DNA from: Anaerolineae bacterium
GTDB taxonomy: Bacteria > Chloroflexota > Anaerolineae > Aggregatilineales > UBA3940
Direction of reading: 5' to 3'
Assembly: GCA_016926985.1 (NCBI GenBank)
Contig: JAFGNO010000187.1
Location: 1 to 27,676 of the forward strand
DNA: 27,676 nt
How positions within the stretch are numbered: position 1 is the stretch's first letter; every line of letters starts with the position of its first letter. A model generated the notes under the pieces. The model was given only the letters and a program-made list of their open reading frames with translations. It did no database searches and was not told where the DNA came from. Positions 6,806 to 14,399 of the stretch are shown here, piece by piece. Made by a program: the position numbers and the translations under genes.

Positions 6806-7024
6806 ATGACACCCAGACAGGGGCAGAGAATAGCTGTAGTCCTGGGTGCAGTTGGCCTGATCATTGGGATTATTGCTGCGCTTGGAGATGTGCTGGGGAT
6901 AGGAAAAACCCCTGAGTTTTTCGGGCGTTACCAGTTCCTGGCTGTAACGTTTGGAATGGTATTACTGGTTATAGCAACTGTATTTGCGTCAATCGGGGCT
7001 GGTGGCGGTAGAGGCGTCGATTGA
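6806..7024 (+). CDS. Small two-span membrane protein, function unknown
   Basis: The 72-residue protein is predicted to cross the membrane twice, at about 8-29 (AVVLGAVGLIIGIIAAL) and 44-65 (FLAVTFGMVLLVIATVF), with a polar loop between (GIGKTPEFFGRYQ) and a glycine-rich tail. The ATG at 6806 has no strong ribosome-binding site, but the gene is 17 bases after the preceding stop and may be translationally coupled. It is followed at once by a strong inverted repeat, which supports it as the last gene of this plus-strand unit. I see no family signature. Confidence 0.6.
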   Translation: MTPRQGQRIAVVLGAVGLIIGIIAALGDVLGIGKTPEFFGRYQFLAVTFGMVLLVIATVFASIGAGGGRGVD

Positions 7025-7036
7025 CCGGGCAGGGAA

Positions 7037-7073
7037 GATAAACAGGGCCATCGCAAAGATGGCCCTGTTTATC
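7037..7073. terminator. Bidirectional terminator, 16-bp perfect inverted repeat
   Basis: The 16 bases at 7037-7052 (GATAAACAGGGCCATC) pair perfectly with 7058-7073, leaving a 5-base loop GCAAA. It lies between the convergent small membrane protein gene (stop at 7024) and sucD (stop at 7096). The outer A/T-rich part of each stem supplies a U-rich end in both directions. Confidence 0.85.
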
Positions 7074-7095
7074 TCAATGATATCTTCTGATAAGT

Positions 7096-7971
7096 CTATG
7101 AATTGGCCAACAGGCCTGGAATGTCTTCAGGCTGTCTGGCCACCTTCACGCCTACAGCCTCCAGGGCGGCCACTTTTTCTTCTGCCGTGCCAACCCCGCC
7201 CTCGACAATAGCCCCGGCATGTCCCATTCGTTTGCCAGGAGGCGCAGATTGCCCTGCGATAAAGCTGACAACCGGCTTGGTGACATGTTCGGCGATATAT
7301 CGCGCAGCCTTTTCTTCGTCGGTGCCGCCAATCTCGCCAATCATCACAATCTTCTCTGTGCCGGGGTCCTCTTCAAACAACGTGAGCACGTCGATGAAGC
7401 TTGTCCCGTTGATAGGATCACCACCAATGCCAACGCAGGTCGATTGCCCTATCCCTTGAAGCGTCAGTGCGTACATGACCTCGTAGGTAAGTGTTCCGCT
7501 GCGTGAGACGATGCCCACGTTGCCGGGCATGGCAGAATGGCCCGGAATAAACCCGACTTTGCACTGGTCTGGAGTCAGGATGCCGGGGCAGTTGGGGCCA
7601 ACCAGTCGGGTGCCCTTCTGGTCAAGGTAAGCCCTTACTTTGATCATATCCTGCACTGGAATATGCTCTGTGGTACACACAATCAACGGAATGCCTGCAT
7701 CGGTGGCTTCGTAGATTGCATCAGGTGCGTATGCCGCCGGTACCAAAATGATCGAGCAGTTCGGCGCGGTTGCCTCCACTGCCTCGCGAACCGTATCAAA
7801 AACAGGCAGTTTGACGCTGTCTGTGTCAACCCACTGGCCGCCTTTGCCGGGCGTTGTTCCGCCAACAATATTGGTCCCATATTCCACCATCAGCCGGGTA
7901 TGAAAGCTGCCTTGCTTACCAGTTATTCCCTGTACCAGCAGTTTTGTTTTGTTGTTAATTAATATACTCAC
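7096..7971 (-). CDS. sucD: Succinate-CoA ligase, alpha subunit
   Basis: SucD with SucC interconverts succinyl-CoA and succinate with nucleotide phosphorylation in the TCA cycle. The 291 residues carry the CoA-binding Rossmann motif VQGITGKQG (13-21), GGTTPGKGG (37-45), the VGPNCPG loop (124-130) and the phosphohistidine site GHAGAIVEGG with His251 (250-259). The start is a GTG at 7969-7971, giving MSILINNKTKLLVQG, preceded by GAGG about 9 bases upstream. It follows sucC after 13 bases, so the two subunits are co-transcribed. Nucleotide preference (ATP or GTP) is not determined. Confidence 0.97.
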   Translation of the reverse strand: MSILINNKTKLLVQGITGKQGSFHTRLMVEYGTNIVGGTTPGKGGQWVDTDSVKLPVFDTVREAVEATAPNCSIILVPAAYAPDAIYEATDAGIPLIVCTTEHIPVQDMIKVRAYLDQKGTRLVGPNCPGILTPDQCKVGFIPGHSAMPGNVGIVSRSGTLTYEVMYALTLQGIGQSTCVGIGGDPINGTSFIDVLTLFEEDPGTEKIVMIGEIGGTDEEKAARYIAEHVTKPVVSFIAGQSAPPGKRMGHAGAIVEGGVGTAEEKVAALEAVGVKVARQPEDIPGLLANS

Positions 7972-7984
7972 CGTGGTGCCTCAC

Positions 7985-9130
7985 TTAATTGTGTGTAGCT
8001 GTATCTGCGGCGCGTACAGCTTTCTGAGCGGCTTCAGCAAGTGTGGTCGCTGTTTCCAGATTCGCGTCAGCCAGCAGGCGCTTGCCTTCCTGTTCGTTTG
8101 TCCCTACCAGGCGAATAACAATTGGGACAGTCACTTCCACCTCGCTCATCGCATCTAGAATGCCCTTTGCGACTTCGTCGCAGCGGGTGATCCCACCGAA
8201 AATATTGACCAGAACAGCTTTAACATCAGGGTCGCTCAGGATAATGTGGAAAGCTTCTGCCACTTTGTCTGCATCCGCGCCGCCAGCAGTGTCAAGGAAA
8301 TTGGCCGGTTCGCCCCCGTAGAGTTTGATGATATCCATGGTTGTCATTGCCAGCCCGGCGCCGTTGACCATGCAGCCAATGTCGCCATCCAGCTTGATAT
8401 AGGCCAGACCGATTTCGCGCGCTTCCGTCTCCGCCGGGGTTTCTTCACTGAGGTCTCGCATATTGACCAGGTCCTCGTGACGGAATAATGCGCTGTCATC
8501 GATCACCATTTTCCCGTCGACAGCGAGCAGTTCTCCATTGCCATCCACAATCAACGGGTTGATCTCAGCCAGCGAGGCGTCGTTAGCCACGTAACATCGA
8601 TAGAGGGCTTTGGCAATTGAAATGAACTGCTGCCAGTTCTTGCGTGATAAGCCAATGCCATTAGCAATATCCCTCGCCTGGTAATCGCGCAGCCCCAACA
8701 GGGGCTCAATATGCACTTTGATAATCTTTTCTGGTGTTTTGGCGGCAACTTCCTCAATGTCCACGCCGCCTGCAGCAGAGGCCATCATCACGATCCGCCT
8801 GGCAGCGCGATCAGTCGTGAGACCCAGGTAGATCTCATCTTTTATTTCTGAGGCTGGATCAATCAGTACCTTTTTGACTGTCAGGCCCTTGATATCCATC
8901 CCCAGGATCTGGCGGGCGTGCTGTTCTGCCTCATCTGCGGTTTTGGCAAGCTTAACGCCGCCCGCTTTACCGCGACCACCTACCAACACCTGCGCCTTGA
9001 TCACCACAGGTCCGCCGATCTCCAAAGCGATAGCATGAGCCTCTTCTGGTGTAGAGGCTACCTTTCCACGGGGGATCGGTATCCCGTACTCAGCAAAGCG
9101 GAACTTCGATTGATACTCGTGGAGCTTCAC
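7985..9130 (-). CDS. sucC: Succinate-CoA ligase, beta subunit
   Basis: SucC is the ATP-grasp subunit that binds the nucleotide and succinate. At 381 residues it is the normal length. Motifs include the MKLHEYQSK start, the ATP-grasp GGRGKAGGVK (51-60), the metal-site region AEINPL and VDGKMVIDD, and the C-terminal succinate-binding NIFGGITRCDEVAKGI. A strong AGAAGGAG lies about 10 bases before the ATG at 9130. It is first in the sucCD operon, divergent from the AAA+ gene, with a candidate promoter at 9178-9207. Confidence 0.97.
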   Translation of the reverse strand: MKLHEYQSKFRFAEYGIPIPRGKVASTPEEAHAIALEIGGPVVIKAQVLVGGRGKAGGVKLAKTADEAEQHARQILGMDIKGLTVKKVLIDPASEIKDEIYLGLTTDRAARRIVMMASAAGGVDIEEVAAKTPEKIIKVHIEPLLGLRDYQARDIANGIGLSRKNWQQFISIAKALYRCYVANDASLAEINPLIVDGNGELLAVDGKMVIDDSALFRHEDLVNMRDLSEETPAETEAREIGLAYIKLDGDIGCMVNGAGLAMTTMDIIKLYGGEPANFLDTAGGADADKVAEAFHIILSDPDVKAVLVNIFGGITRCDEVAKGILDAMSEVEVTVPIVIRLVGTNEQEGKRLLADANLETATTLAEAAQKAVRAADTATHN

Positions 9131-9177
9131 TGTAACTCCTTCTGTTAAAATTGAGCGGATAGAAAGTCAGGAAGGCC

Positions 9178-9207
9178 ATTATAAACCCCTCCAATGCCCA
9201 TGTCCAA
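9178..9207 (-). promoter_or_regulatory. Candidate promoter of sucCD
   Basis: On the minus strand a perfect -10 TATAAT (9183-9178) is preceded by TTGGAC (9207-9202) with an 18-base spacer. The -35 matches only its first three bases. The leader would be about 40 bases. Confidence 0.5.
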
Positions 9208-9248
9208 AAGGAATCTGGTTCTGGTCGTTCATGACAGCCTGCGTGGTG

Positions 9249-9254
9249 TATAAT
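9249..9254 (+). promoter_or_regulatory. Candidate -10 element for the AAA+ ATPase gene
   Basis: TATAAT at 9249-9254 lies about 31 bases before the ATG at 9286. No clear -35 is placed 16-18 bases upstream, so an activator or weak promoter is possible. Because an earlier in-frame ATG (9253) falls inside this element, it supports the 9286 start. Confidence 0.4.
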
Positions 9255-9285
9255 GCAAGCTGCAGTTGGTATTGATGGAGCCCAT

Positions 9286-10809
9286 ATGGTATTTGAATCA
9301 GAACTTGATCTCATGATCAGGTCGCGGTATCCGATAATCTACATCCCATCTCCTGAAGAAGGTCGTGCTGAGCTGTTGATTGAGCAGGTGGTGTCTTCCA
9401 GCACACCACCGCGTGAGCTGTATACATGGGACTATGTGGATGGGTTCACCGATAAGGGAGCAGGGCGGGGGAACCCTATCCAGGCCCTCATAGAGATTGA
9501 AAATGCTCGCAGTGATGTTCCTGCTGTATTTATCCTTCGTGATTTTCACCGGTTTCTTGACGACATACAGGTATCTCGCAAGGTCCGCAATCTTTCTCGT
9601 CACTTGAGGACGACCCGGAAGACCGTGGTGATCCTTTCTCCGATATTGAAGATCCCTGCGGATCTCGCAGAAGATATCAGCGTGCTTGATCTTGCGCCAC
9701 CAACCGCTGAAGAAATAGATGCTGAGCTGGATTTGTTTCTCCAGCAGGTGCGGGTTGACCTGCAGAGCGGAGGGCGCGATGCGTTGGTCAAGGCCAGCCA
9801 GGGCTTGATGATGTCTCGGATAAAACTGGGGCTTGCCCGTGCGGTGGCTCATTATGGGCGGCTGGATGAAAACGCGATCAAGATCATGTTAGAGGAGAAA
9901 AAGCAGCGCATCCGGCGGACACAGGTGCTGGAGTTCTGGCCTGCGACCGAGACGATTGACGACGTGGGTGGGCTTGATCTGCTAAAAGCCTGGTTGGAGC
10001 AGCGTGCAGCAGCATTTACGCCTCAGGCGCGCGACTATGGGTTGCCTTACCCTAAAGGCATCCTCCTTGTTGGCATACAGGGAACCGGTAAGTCCTTATC
10101 GGCTAAGGCAACTGCCAGCCTCTGGCAGCTGCCTCTCCTTCGCCTGGATATGGGGCGTTTGATGGGGGGATTGGTCGGTGAAAGCGAAGCACGAACCCGC
10201 GAGATGGTTCGGATTGCCGAAGCGATGGCTCCCTGTGTGCTGTTTATTGACGAACTGGACAAGGGCTTTGCCGGATTATCAACCAGCGGGGCAAGTGATT
10301 CAGGCACAACTGCGCGTGTGCTCAGCACGATTTTGACCTGGATGGAAGAAAAAGATACGCCGGTGTTTATTGCGGCGACAGCGAACTCAATTGACAGGCT
10401 ACCCCCGGAGGTGCTTCGCAAAGGCCGGTTTGACGAAGTTTTTTTCATTGACCTGCCCAGCGAACGCGAGCGTTATGAGATCTTTGAAGTTCATTTAAGC
10501 CGTGTTCGCCCGAATCGGGTGCGCGATTTTGACATCCCGCAGCTCGCTTTCCAGAGCGAAGGATACAGCGGCTCTGAGATTGAGCAGGCGATTTATGAAG
10601 CAATGCATGTCGCCTTCCACGAGCGGCGAGAGTTCACTTCCGGTGATATATTGCAGGCGCTTTCTCAAATTATTCCACTGAGCAAGACTGCCCAGGCGCG
10701 TATACAGCAGCTCCAGGAATGGGCGGGGACGGGCCATTGTCGGCTGGCGAGTTCAGATGCCCGGCAAACCAGCCTGATGGGGCAGTTGTTTGGCGACAGC
10801 TCACTGTGA
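9286..10809 (+). CDS. Ycf46-type AAA+ ATPase
   Basis: The 507-residue protein has an N-terminal degenerate P-loop-like domain (about 10-140: RSRYPIIYIPSPEEGRAEL, VFILRDFHRFL) followed by a complete AAA+ module. Visible motifs are Walker A GIQGTGKS (263-270), Walker B VLFIDELDK (318-326), sensor-1 region AATANSIDRLPPEV (364-377) and an arginine-containing RKGRFDE (378-384). This arrangement matches the Ycf46 family of cyanobacteria and plastids rather than FtsH or Cdc48. GGAG about 8 bases before the ATG at 9286 decides that start over the upstream ATG at 9253. It heads the cluster with DUF1257 and DUF2997 proteins, its usual partners. Substrate unknown; an ATP-driven remodelling role is inferred from the family. 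Confidence 0.88.
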   Translation: MVFESELDLMIRSRYPIIYIPSPEEGRAELLIEQVVSSSTPPRELYTWDYVDGFTDKGAGRGNPIQALIEIENARSDVPAVFILRDFHRFLDDIQVSRKVRNLSRHLRTTRKTVVILSPILKIPADLAEDISVLDLAPPTAEEIDAELDLFLQQVRVDLQSGGRDALVKASQGLMMSRIKLGLARAVAHYGRLDENAIKIMLEEKKQRIRRTQVLEFWPATETIDDVGGLDLLKAWLEQRAAAFTPQARDYGLPYPKGILLVGIQGTGKSLSAKATASLWQLPLLRLDMGRLMGGLVGESEARTREMVRIAEAMAPCVLFIDELDKGFAGLSTSGASDSGTTARVLSTILTWMEEKDTPVFIAATANSIDRLPPEVLRKGRFDEVFFIDLPSERERYEIFEVHLSRVRPNRVRDFDIPQLAFQSEGYSGSEIEQAIYEAMHVAFHERREFTSGDILQALSQIIPLSKTAQARIQQLQEWAGTGHCRLASSDARQTSLMGQLFGDSSL

Positions 10810-10883
10810 TAATCCGACGAAAAAAGCCGGTGGAGAGCGGGCCGGGTAGGATGGTTTTGCTCGATCCATGCAGCTGCATTGGC

Positions 10884-10912
10884 TTGACAGGTGATGTTAA
10901 AACCTGAACAAT
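10884..10912 (+). promoter_or_regulatory. Candidate promoter for the DUF1257 gene group
   Basis: A consensus -35 TTGACA (10884-10889) is followed after 17 bases by AACAAT (10907-10912), 4 of 6 matches to the -10. It lies in the 214-base gap after the AAA+ gene, the only sizeable gap in this gene group, and implies a leader of about 105 bases. Nothing else was seen in the gap. Confidence 0.5.
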
Positions 10913-11023
10913 GTTAATAACGACAGCATTGGGGTGCGGTATCCAACATGGGGTTGCTCATTAGTTGGACTGGGTGGTGTATTGTGCCGGAAAAGAAATG
11001 GATGGTCTACTGGAGAGGTAACA

Positions 11024-11395
11024 ATGTCTCATTTTACACGGATTAAAACCCAGCTGAAGGACTTGCATATTGTGAAGCAGGCACTTGAAGATCTGGGATA
11101 TGAGGTATTTGCGGGTTCTGTTCGGGGTTTTCAAAGCCAGCAGGCTGCCGCAGACCTGGTCATTCGTCCTGGTGGAACGTATGATATCGGCTTTCGAGAG
11201 GAAAACGACAAAATTGTCATGATCGCCGATATATGGGGATTGACCATTAACCGGGATAAATTCCTGGAACAGGTTACTCAGCGCTATGCATATCTTGTTG
11301 TTCTGAAAGAGGCCCATGCCCTGGGTTTTGAGGCCGTTGAGGAAGAAACGCAGCGGGATGGCAGCATTCGTCTGGTCATGCAGCGTTGGGCGTAA
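11024..11395 (+). CDS. DUF1257 (Ycf35-like) protein
   Basis: The 123-residue protein begins MSHFTRIKTQLKDLHIVKQA, the hallmark of DUF1257, known as Ycf35 in red-algal plastids and cyanobacteria. GGAGAGG five bases before the ATG at 11024 fixes the start; the open frame upstream is not family-like. The sequence predicts a mixed alpha/beta fold, with a DIGFREEND strand-turn region and a YAYLVVLKEAHALGFE helix. No catalytic motif is visible. It precedes the DUF2997 gene by 11 bases and follows the Ycf46-type ATPase, the same association seen in cyanobacteria. Its biochemical function is unknown to me; a cofactor or adaptor for the ATPase is inference. Confidence 0.9.
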   Translation: MSHFTRIKTQLKDLHIVKQALEDLGYEVFAGSVRGFQSQQAAADLVIRPGGTYDIGFREENDKIVMIADIWGLTINRDKFLEQVTQRYAYLVVLKEAHALGFEAVEEETQRDGSIRLVMQRWA

Positions 11396-11406
11396 GAGAG
11401 AACATT

Positions 11407-11613
11407 ATGAGTGGAAAACAGAAGATCGAATTTGTAATTAAGCCCGATGGCACGGTTGAAGAAAGTGTCTCTGGTGTTACTGGCCCATCCTGCGAGACAT
11501 TGACAGAAGCCCTGGAGCGTGCGCTGGGAACCATCGAACAGCGCGAACATTTGCCGGAGTATTTCAATCAGCAGCACACTGAAGATCAACTGCCGAATCA
11601 AACCGCCGGTTGA
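11407..11613 (+). CDS. DUF2997 small protein
   Basis: The 68-residue protein (MSGKQKIEFVIKPDGTVEES) matches the DUF2997 pattern: an N-terminal beta hairpin around IKPDGTV, a conserved GPSC (26-29), a helix LTEALERALGTIEQRE and a terminal LPEYF. The ATG at 11407 follows AGAGAG. The 11-base gap to the DUF1257 gene suggests coupled translation. The conserved Cys29 could be structural or a metal/redox site; this is not resolved. It has no signal peptide or membrane span. Confidence 0.88.
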   Translation: MSGKQKIEFVIKPDGTVEESVSGVTGPSCETLTEALERALGTIEQREHLPEYFNQQHTEDQLPNQTAG

Positions 11614-11635
11614 AATCCTGTTAGTGGAAAACGCC

Positions 11636-11845
11636 ATGTCTCCCGATCAATCAACCGTAGCCGTTCCGGTACCTGTCGAGCTTGAAATACGGATTCTCCC
11701 TGATGGCTCAGTGATTTTTGCCGATTTAGCAGCAGATATCCGCCCGGTTGTAGAGAGGCTGGATCCTTCTGCCTGCACGCCAGCATCGGGTGTTAAAACG
11801 TTTCTGGCGGGGCGAGGTACTGCAGAGACTTCTGTGTCCCCCTAG
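11636..11845 (+). CDS. Small DUF2997-like protein (possible divergent paralogue)
   Basis: The 69-residue protein shares with its upstream neighbour the start of the fold: ELEIRILPDGSVIFADL here against KIEFVIKPDGTVEESV there, followed by a helix-like segment (IRPVVERLDP). It lacks the GPSC motif and the LPEYF end, and its C-terminal third is Ser/Thr/Ala-rich and probably disordered. I choose the ATG at 11636, 22 bases after the previous stop; the in-frame extension upstream overlaps the DUF2997 gene and has no family-like sequence. The ribosome-binding site (GTGGAAA) is weak. Between its stop and the Hsp70 start (11846-11950) I see no feature. Confidence 0.6.
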   Translation: MSPDQSTVAVPVPVELEIRILPDGSVIFADLAADIRPVVERLDPSACTPASGVKTFLAGRGTAETSVSP

Positions 11846-11950
11846 AGCTAGAACGCTTCCAGAACGTGAGTAAAATGTGACTGGTGTTAAGCAGCCACCC
11901 GCTCAAATATGTGCGGAGCCGGCCTGCCTGTTTGTTGAAACTTGAGGACA

Positions 11951-13588
11951 ATGCATAAGGCGGCAATTGATTTCGGTACGACGAATACTGTGGCAGCGAT
12001 CTGGCGACAGTCCAAAAATGCGCCGGAAACTATCAGCCTGCCGGGGTTGAGCATCCCATTATCCGGCGGACTTCCAGCGCTGATCCCTTCCCTTATCTAC
12101 GTTCTTGACGGTAGAACGGAAAACATACTGGTAGGCCAGATGGTGCGCGGCAGAGGCCGTGACATTGCAGAAGACCGTCGTTTCTTTTCCTCGTTCAAAC
12201 GTGGAATAACGGCACGCACACGGCCGCTTGCCCGGATTATTGATGGGGCGGAGTGGGATGAACCCCGCGCCGGGCGGGTATTTATTCAGGCCGTTCTCGA
12301 TGCAGTGCTTGCTGTAACCGGGTCCGAACTGGACGAACTGGTTCTGACTGTCCCGGTGGAGAGTTTTGAGGCCTATTTGAAGTGGCTGCGCGACGAGGCG
12401 TCACTTGTTGGAGCAGGGACAGGAAATGGTCCCCGGAGGCTCCGCGTTGTTGATGAGAGTACTGCTGCTGCCCTGGGATATCAGACCGGTGAGCCGGGGG
12501 AGCTGGTGCTGGTCATTGATTTTGGTGGCGGCACACTGGATATTTCTCTCGTCCGTATGCCGATCGCCCGCAATGATAGTGGGATTGTCTTCGAAACAGG
12601 GTCGACACATATGCAAGATTCTTCCCTGAATTCCCGGCTTGAGGCGCGTGTTGTTGCCAAGGTGGGGCGTGTGCTGGGCGGGGATGATATTGACCACTGG
12701 TTGCTGGATGATTTGCTGGTGCGCAACGATAAAAAACGCCAGGATATCGGTGTCCTGTATCCTCAGCTTAAAAGGGCTGTTGAAATGGCAAAGATCCAGT
12801 TGTCTGACCATGAATCGGCCCAGGTATCGGTTTGTGACCCGGATACATCTTATGTGTATCAGGCAGTCTTCACCCGGAGTCAGTTAGAGGACGTTCTGGA
12901 TCGACAAGGATTCTTTTTGGCTGTCCAGAGGACGATAAACAAAGTGCTCAGGATAGCCCGCGCAAGGGGTATTTTCCCGGAGGATATCGGGGCTGTTTTG
13001 CTGATCGGTGGCACTTCGTTGATGCCCTCAGTTCGCCGCATGATACGGGCCCAGTTCGAACCGGGTCGGGTTTACGATCACCTGCCTTTTGAGGCGGTTG
13101 CCCATGGCGCATTGGGGCTGGCGGCTGGGGTTGGCCTTGATGACCTGCTATATCATGCTTATGGCGTGCGCCACCTCAGTCCAACGACGGGTCGTCACGA
13201 ATGGGAGGAGATCATACCAGCAGGGACTCGTTATCCACTTGAAGAGCCGGTGAAACTGGTTCTGACAGCTTCCCGTGACGGGCAGGAAGCGCTTGAACTG
13301 GTGATTGGCGAAGTGGAGGAAAGCGCAGGAGGGCTGGCGGAGGTCATGTTTGGCGAACGGTCGATTCTAATGGTCAACGGGGGGGTGGAACTCCGGAAAG
13401 TGGTTCCATTGAATGATCAGGATGGGTCTCGCACGGTGGCAAGGCTCGACCCGCCGGGGCGCGCAGGTGAAGACCGCGTTGAGGTGACGTTTACCGTTGA
13501 TCCTAACCGGACCTTGCGGGTGACCGTAGTCGATCTACTCACTGATGAAACACTGTTGTATAGTGTACCTGTCGTTGAACTTCGATAA
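11951..13588 (+). CDS. Hsp70-family protein with shortened C-terminal region
   Basis: The 545-residue protein has a full actin-like ATPase domain: phosphate-1 AIDFGTTNT (5-13), a likely catalytic Lys in FFSSFKRGI (K83), phosphate-2 VIDFGGGTLD (188-197) and the adenosine motif LLIGGTSLMPSVR (350-362). Residues after about 400 form a beta-rich segment (VTFTVDPNRTLRVTVVDLL, 512-530) like the DnaK substrate-binding beta domain, but the helical lid is absent; DnaK is about 90 residues longer. GAGGA five bases before the ATG at 11951 sets the start; an in-frame TTG at 11942 lies just before and into that site. Its place beside the Ycf46-type ATPase and DUF proteins, with no DnaJ or GrpE, suggests a specialised role rather than the housekeeping chaperone. 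Confidence 0.93.
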   Translation: MHKAAIDFGTTNTVAAIWRQSKNAPETISLPGLSIPLSGGLPALIPSLIYVLDGRTENILVGQMVRGRGRDIAEDRRFFSSFKRGITARTRPLARIIDGAEWDEPRAGRVFIQAVLDAVLAVTGSELDELVLTVPVESFEAYLKWLRDEASLVGAGTGNGPRRLRVVDESTAAALGYQTGEPGELVLVIDFGGGTLDISLVRMPIARNDSGIVFETGSTHMQDSSLNSRLEARVVAKVGRVLGGDDIDHWLLDDLLVRNDKKRQDIGVLYPQLKRAVEMAKIQLSDHESAQVSVCDPDTSYVYQAVFTRSQLEDVLDRQGFFLAVQRTINKVLRIARARGIFPEDIGAVLLIGGTSLMPSVRRMIRAQFEPGRVYDHLPFEAVAHGALGLAAGVGLDDLLYHAYGVRHLSPTTGRHEWEEIIPAGTRYPLEEPVKLVLTASRDGQEALELVIGEVEESAGGLAEVMFGERSILMVNGGVELRKVVPLNDQDGSRTVARLDPPGRAGEDRVEVTFTVDPNRTLRVTVVDLLTDETLLYSVPVVELR

Positions 13589-13606
13589 CGCCAGACTGGA
13601 TCGGAT

Positions 13607-14365
13607 GTGAAGCAGAAGACGCAGCAGCAGACTGGTGCAGAACCGGGCATAAGTCTTTCTCACCTGTTACGCTCATCGGGTTTAGAGCCAGGTTTGAGTC
13701 ACCTGTTTGAAGATCGTTATGGCCACTGGCAGGTAGAAGGGCTGGAAGCGCCTGAAGTGTGCGGGCGTCGACGCCCGTTGGTTGCCCTTGCTGAGTATGA
13801 CAATAATCTGGCGGAACTGGTATGCCTCCTTGCCGAGTCTAACGGCTATGATGTGCGCCGGACTGACAATGGGGCTCATTTGTTGGCATTGGTCAAATCG
13901 CTGCAACCCGATATGGTTGTGACTGGTTTGCGCTTGCCGGGAATGTCTGGCCTTGAACTCATCCGGCAGCTTCGCGTCAACGAAGACCCCCTGATCAGCC
14001 ATGTCCCCGTGCTTATCCTGGATGTCCGGCACAGCGGTCATGCAGCCTGGAAGGTATTTGAGAGTGGGGCGGATGACTATTTTGAGATGCCGGGCGAACT
14101 AACCGCGATGCTCAGGGCCTGGCGTCGTGTTGTGGCGCACATCAGGCGACCCTCGCCTCTCACAGCCCTCTTGAATGAGGATGAAATTGTTCGCAATACC
14201 GCCCTGAGTTTTCTGCTGGAGACTCAGCCTCCGGGCCTTGAAGCAGGTCTGGGTGAGCTTCTCTGGCAGCCCGATCCGGCAGTCCGCATGCTGGTTCGCT
14301 GGGCGCTTAGGCTGTTGAATACACAGGAGAGCCAGGAGATCCTGTCTCGCAGTCCACTCAAATAG
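13607..14365 (+). CDS. Degenerate receiver-like domain with HEAT-like C-terminus
   Basis: Of 252 residues (GTG start at 13607), about 56-165 resemble a response-regulator receiver: RPLVALAEYDNN, PDMVVTGLRLPGMSGLELI, VPVLILDVRHS, ESGADDYFEMP. The phosphoacceptor Asp is replaced by Gly107, the switch Thr/Ser by Asp139, the conserved Lys by Met161, and the acidic pair is partly lost (E63, Y64). Phosphorylation is therefore unlikely. Residues 185-240 form amphipathic helices (NEDEIVRNTALSFLLE, QPDPAVRMLVRWALRLL) typical of HEAT-type repeats, with no DNA-binding domain. It follows the Hsp70 gene by 18 bases, so it probably acts as a protein-interaction module for it. This pairing is inference. Confidence 0.8.
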   Translation: MKQKTQQQTGAEPGISLSHLLRSSGLEPGLSHLFEDRYGHWQVEGLEAPEVCGRRRPLVALAEYDNNLAELVCLLAESNGYDVRRTDNGAHLLALVKSLQPDMVVTGLRLPGMSGLELIRQLRVNEDPLISHVPVLILDVRHSGHAAWKVFESGADDYFEMPGELTAMLRAWRRVVAHIRRPSPLTALLNEDEIVRNTALSFLLETQPPGLEAGLGELLWQPDPAVRMLVRWALRLLNTQESQEILSRSPLK

Positions 14366-14399
14366 GTGTATAGCTTAACCATTTGCAGGTTGTTCAAGG

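Noticed and set aside
10934..11023. N-terminal extension of the DUF1257 gene
   Set aside because: The 30 added residues are not family-like, whereas GGAGAGG lies correctly before the ATG at 11024.
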